A stretch of 64,000 nucleotides of DNA from Maribacter luteus (GTDB lineage: Bacteria > Bacteroidota > Bacteroidia > Flavobacteriales > Flavobacteriaceae), in NCBI RefSeq assembly GCF_009674825.1, contig NZ_WKJH01000001.1, positions 248,001 through 312,000 on the forward strand. Reading direction: 5' to 3'. Made by a program: the position numbers and the translations under genes. Positions 63,489 to 64,000 of the stretch are shown here, piece after piece. The notes beneath the pieces were generated by a model that saw nothing but the letters and a program-made list of their open reading frames with translations, ran no database searches and was not told the origin of the DNA. Within the stretch, counting starts at the first letter, position 1. Every line of letters begins with the position of its first letter.

Positions 63489-64000
63489 ATGAAAAGGATT
63501 CTATTTATACTAACAGTAGTTCTACTACAAAGTTCAACGAGCTACGGGCAGCAACCTATAAATCGCGTTGAGCCACCCAACTGGTGGATTGGAATGCAAT
63601 ACAATGAGGTAGAATTAATGGTCTACGGACAGGATATCGCTTCCTATTCCGTTTCCCTGGATACCTACGAAGGGGTAACCTTAAAACAGATCAAACAAGT
63701 CCCGAACGAAAATTACCTGTTTATAGATTTGAAAATCGATGAGCGTACGCTACCTGGAAACCTTACTCTCCGTTTCACTAAAAATGGAACCGAACCCGTT
63801 ATTCACTCCTACCCATTATTGAAAAGAGACCCGGAAAGCAAAAGAGTGGCAGGTTTCAATACCTCAGATGCTATTTACCTGATCACACCTGATAGATTTG
63901 TAAATGGTGATACTGGTAACGATACTGTCGACGGACTCAAGGAAAAAGCGGATAGAACCTTTAAGGGAGGAAGACATGGCGGTGATGTACAAGGCATCGT
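63489..64000 (+). CDS. cyclomaltodextrinase/neopullulanase-type GH13, 3' part missing
   Basis: 170 codons to the window end. Signal MKRILFILTVVLLQSSTSYG; a cyclomaltodextrinase N-terminal domain (about 20-115: VEPPNWWIGMQYNEVELMVYG); then AIYLITPDRFVNGDTGND and GGRHGGDVQGI, which open the GH13 barrel of SusA-like neopullulanases. It would act in the periplasm on imported oligosaccharides. The catalytic residues lie outside. Confidence 0.9.
   Translation, partial: MKRILFILTVVLLQSSTSYGQQPINRVEPPNWWIGMQYNEVELMVYGQDIASYSVSLDTYEGVTLKQIKQVPNENYLFIDLKIDERTLPGNLTLRFTKNGTEPVIHSYPLLKRDPESKRVAGFNTSDAIYLITPDRFVNGDTGNDTVDGLKEKADRTFKGGRHGGDVQGI

Overview
The window looks like chromosomal DNA of a marine member of the Flavobacteriaceae (Bacteroidota). 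The support is AT-rich DNA, weak ribosome binding sites, a TTTG / TAnnTTTG promoter, a SusC/SusD/SusE locus, a type IX secretion tail, many SPI and SPII signal peptides, an N-succinyl-type arginine operon, and a gene order around coaX/lptC that I remember from flavobacteria. The species cannot be named from this sequence alone. No insertion sequence, prophage, CRISPR array or rRNA was seen.

Region 1 (1-4908): a minus-strand block runs coaX, outer-membrane barrel, TPR protein, lptC, small membrane protein, CNNM protein (cut by the window edge). A lone tRNA-Phe with its own promoter and terminator lies beside it. Region 2 (5169-6737) is an isolated GH32 lipoprotein.

Region 3 (6813-11274 and 17623-24677, plus strand) is the most unusual part. 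A rhodanese-like protein, a TIGR04282-type transferase, a purine nucleoside phosphorylase, an ArsM-like methyltransferase, a DUF547 protein and a TIGR04283-type glycosyltransferase form an arsenosugar-type cluster with overlapping genes. No radical SAM enzyme ArsS is present. After a 6-kb minus-strand block (amidase, its apparent pseudoenzyme paralogue, a BamA-like barrel, a GH113-like lipoprotein, a barrel protein, a second DUF547), the plus strand resumes with an FAD oxidoreductase, a membrane Fe-S protein, a MORN-like protein and three membrane or polyprenol-type glycosyltransferases. The second half could extend the same pathway toward glycolipids; that is inference.

Region 4 (24898-36221) is a compact arginine/proline operon: GNAT, argG, argC, proC, argD, proA, proB, argF', argB, argE, a four-helix-bundle protein, argH. 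Most junctions overlap by 4 or 8 bases. Residue 90 of the transcarbamylase is Ser, which favours N-succinylornithine as substrate.

Region 5 (36257-46760) holds housekeeping genes: an M1 aminopeptidase, an RsuA-like protein lacking the usual catalytic Asp, a nitrilase, a UbiA prenyltransferase, mevalonate kinase, diphosphomevalonate decarboxylase, TspO, DUF1697, a ParD/ParE-like pair, an HI0933-type flavoprotein and a glycerophosphodiesterase.

Region 6 (46849-64000) is an alpha-glucan (maltodextrin/starch) utilisation locus. Minus strand: LacI regulator, beta-phosphoglucomutase, GH65 maltose phosphorylase, GH13 lipoprotein. Plus strand: susC, susD, a susE-like gene with three 112-residue repeats, a large T9SS-exported GH13 enzyme, a lipoprotein, and the start of a neopullulanase cut at the window end. 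Glucan would be bound and cut at the surface, imported by SusCD, trimmed in the periplasm and phosphorolysed in the cytoplasm.
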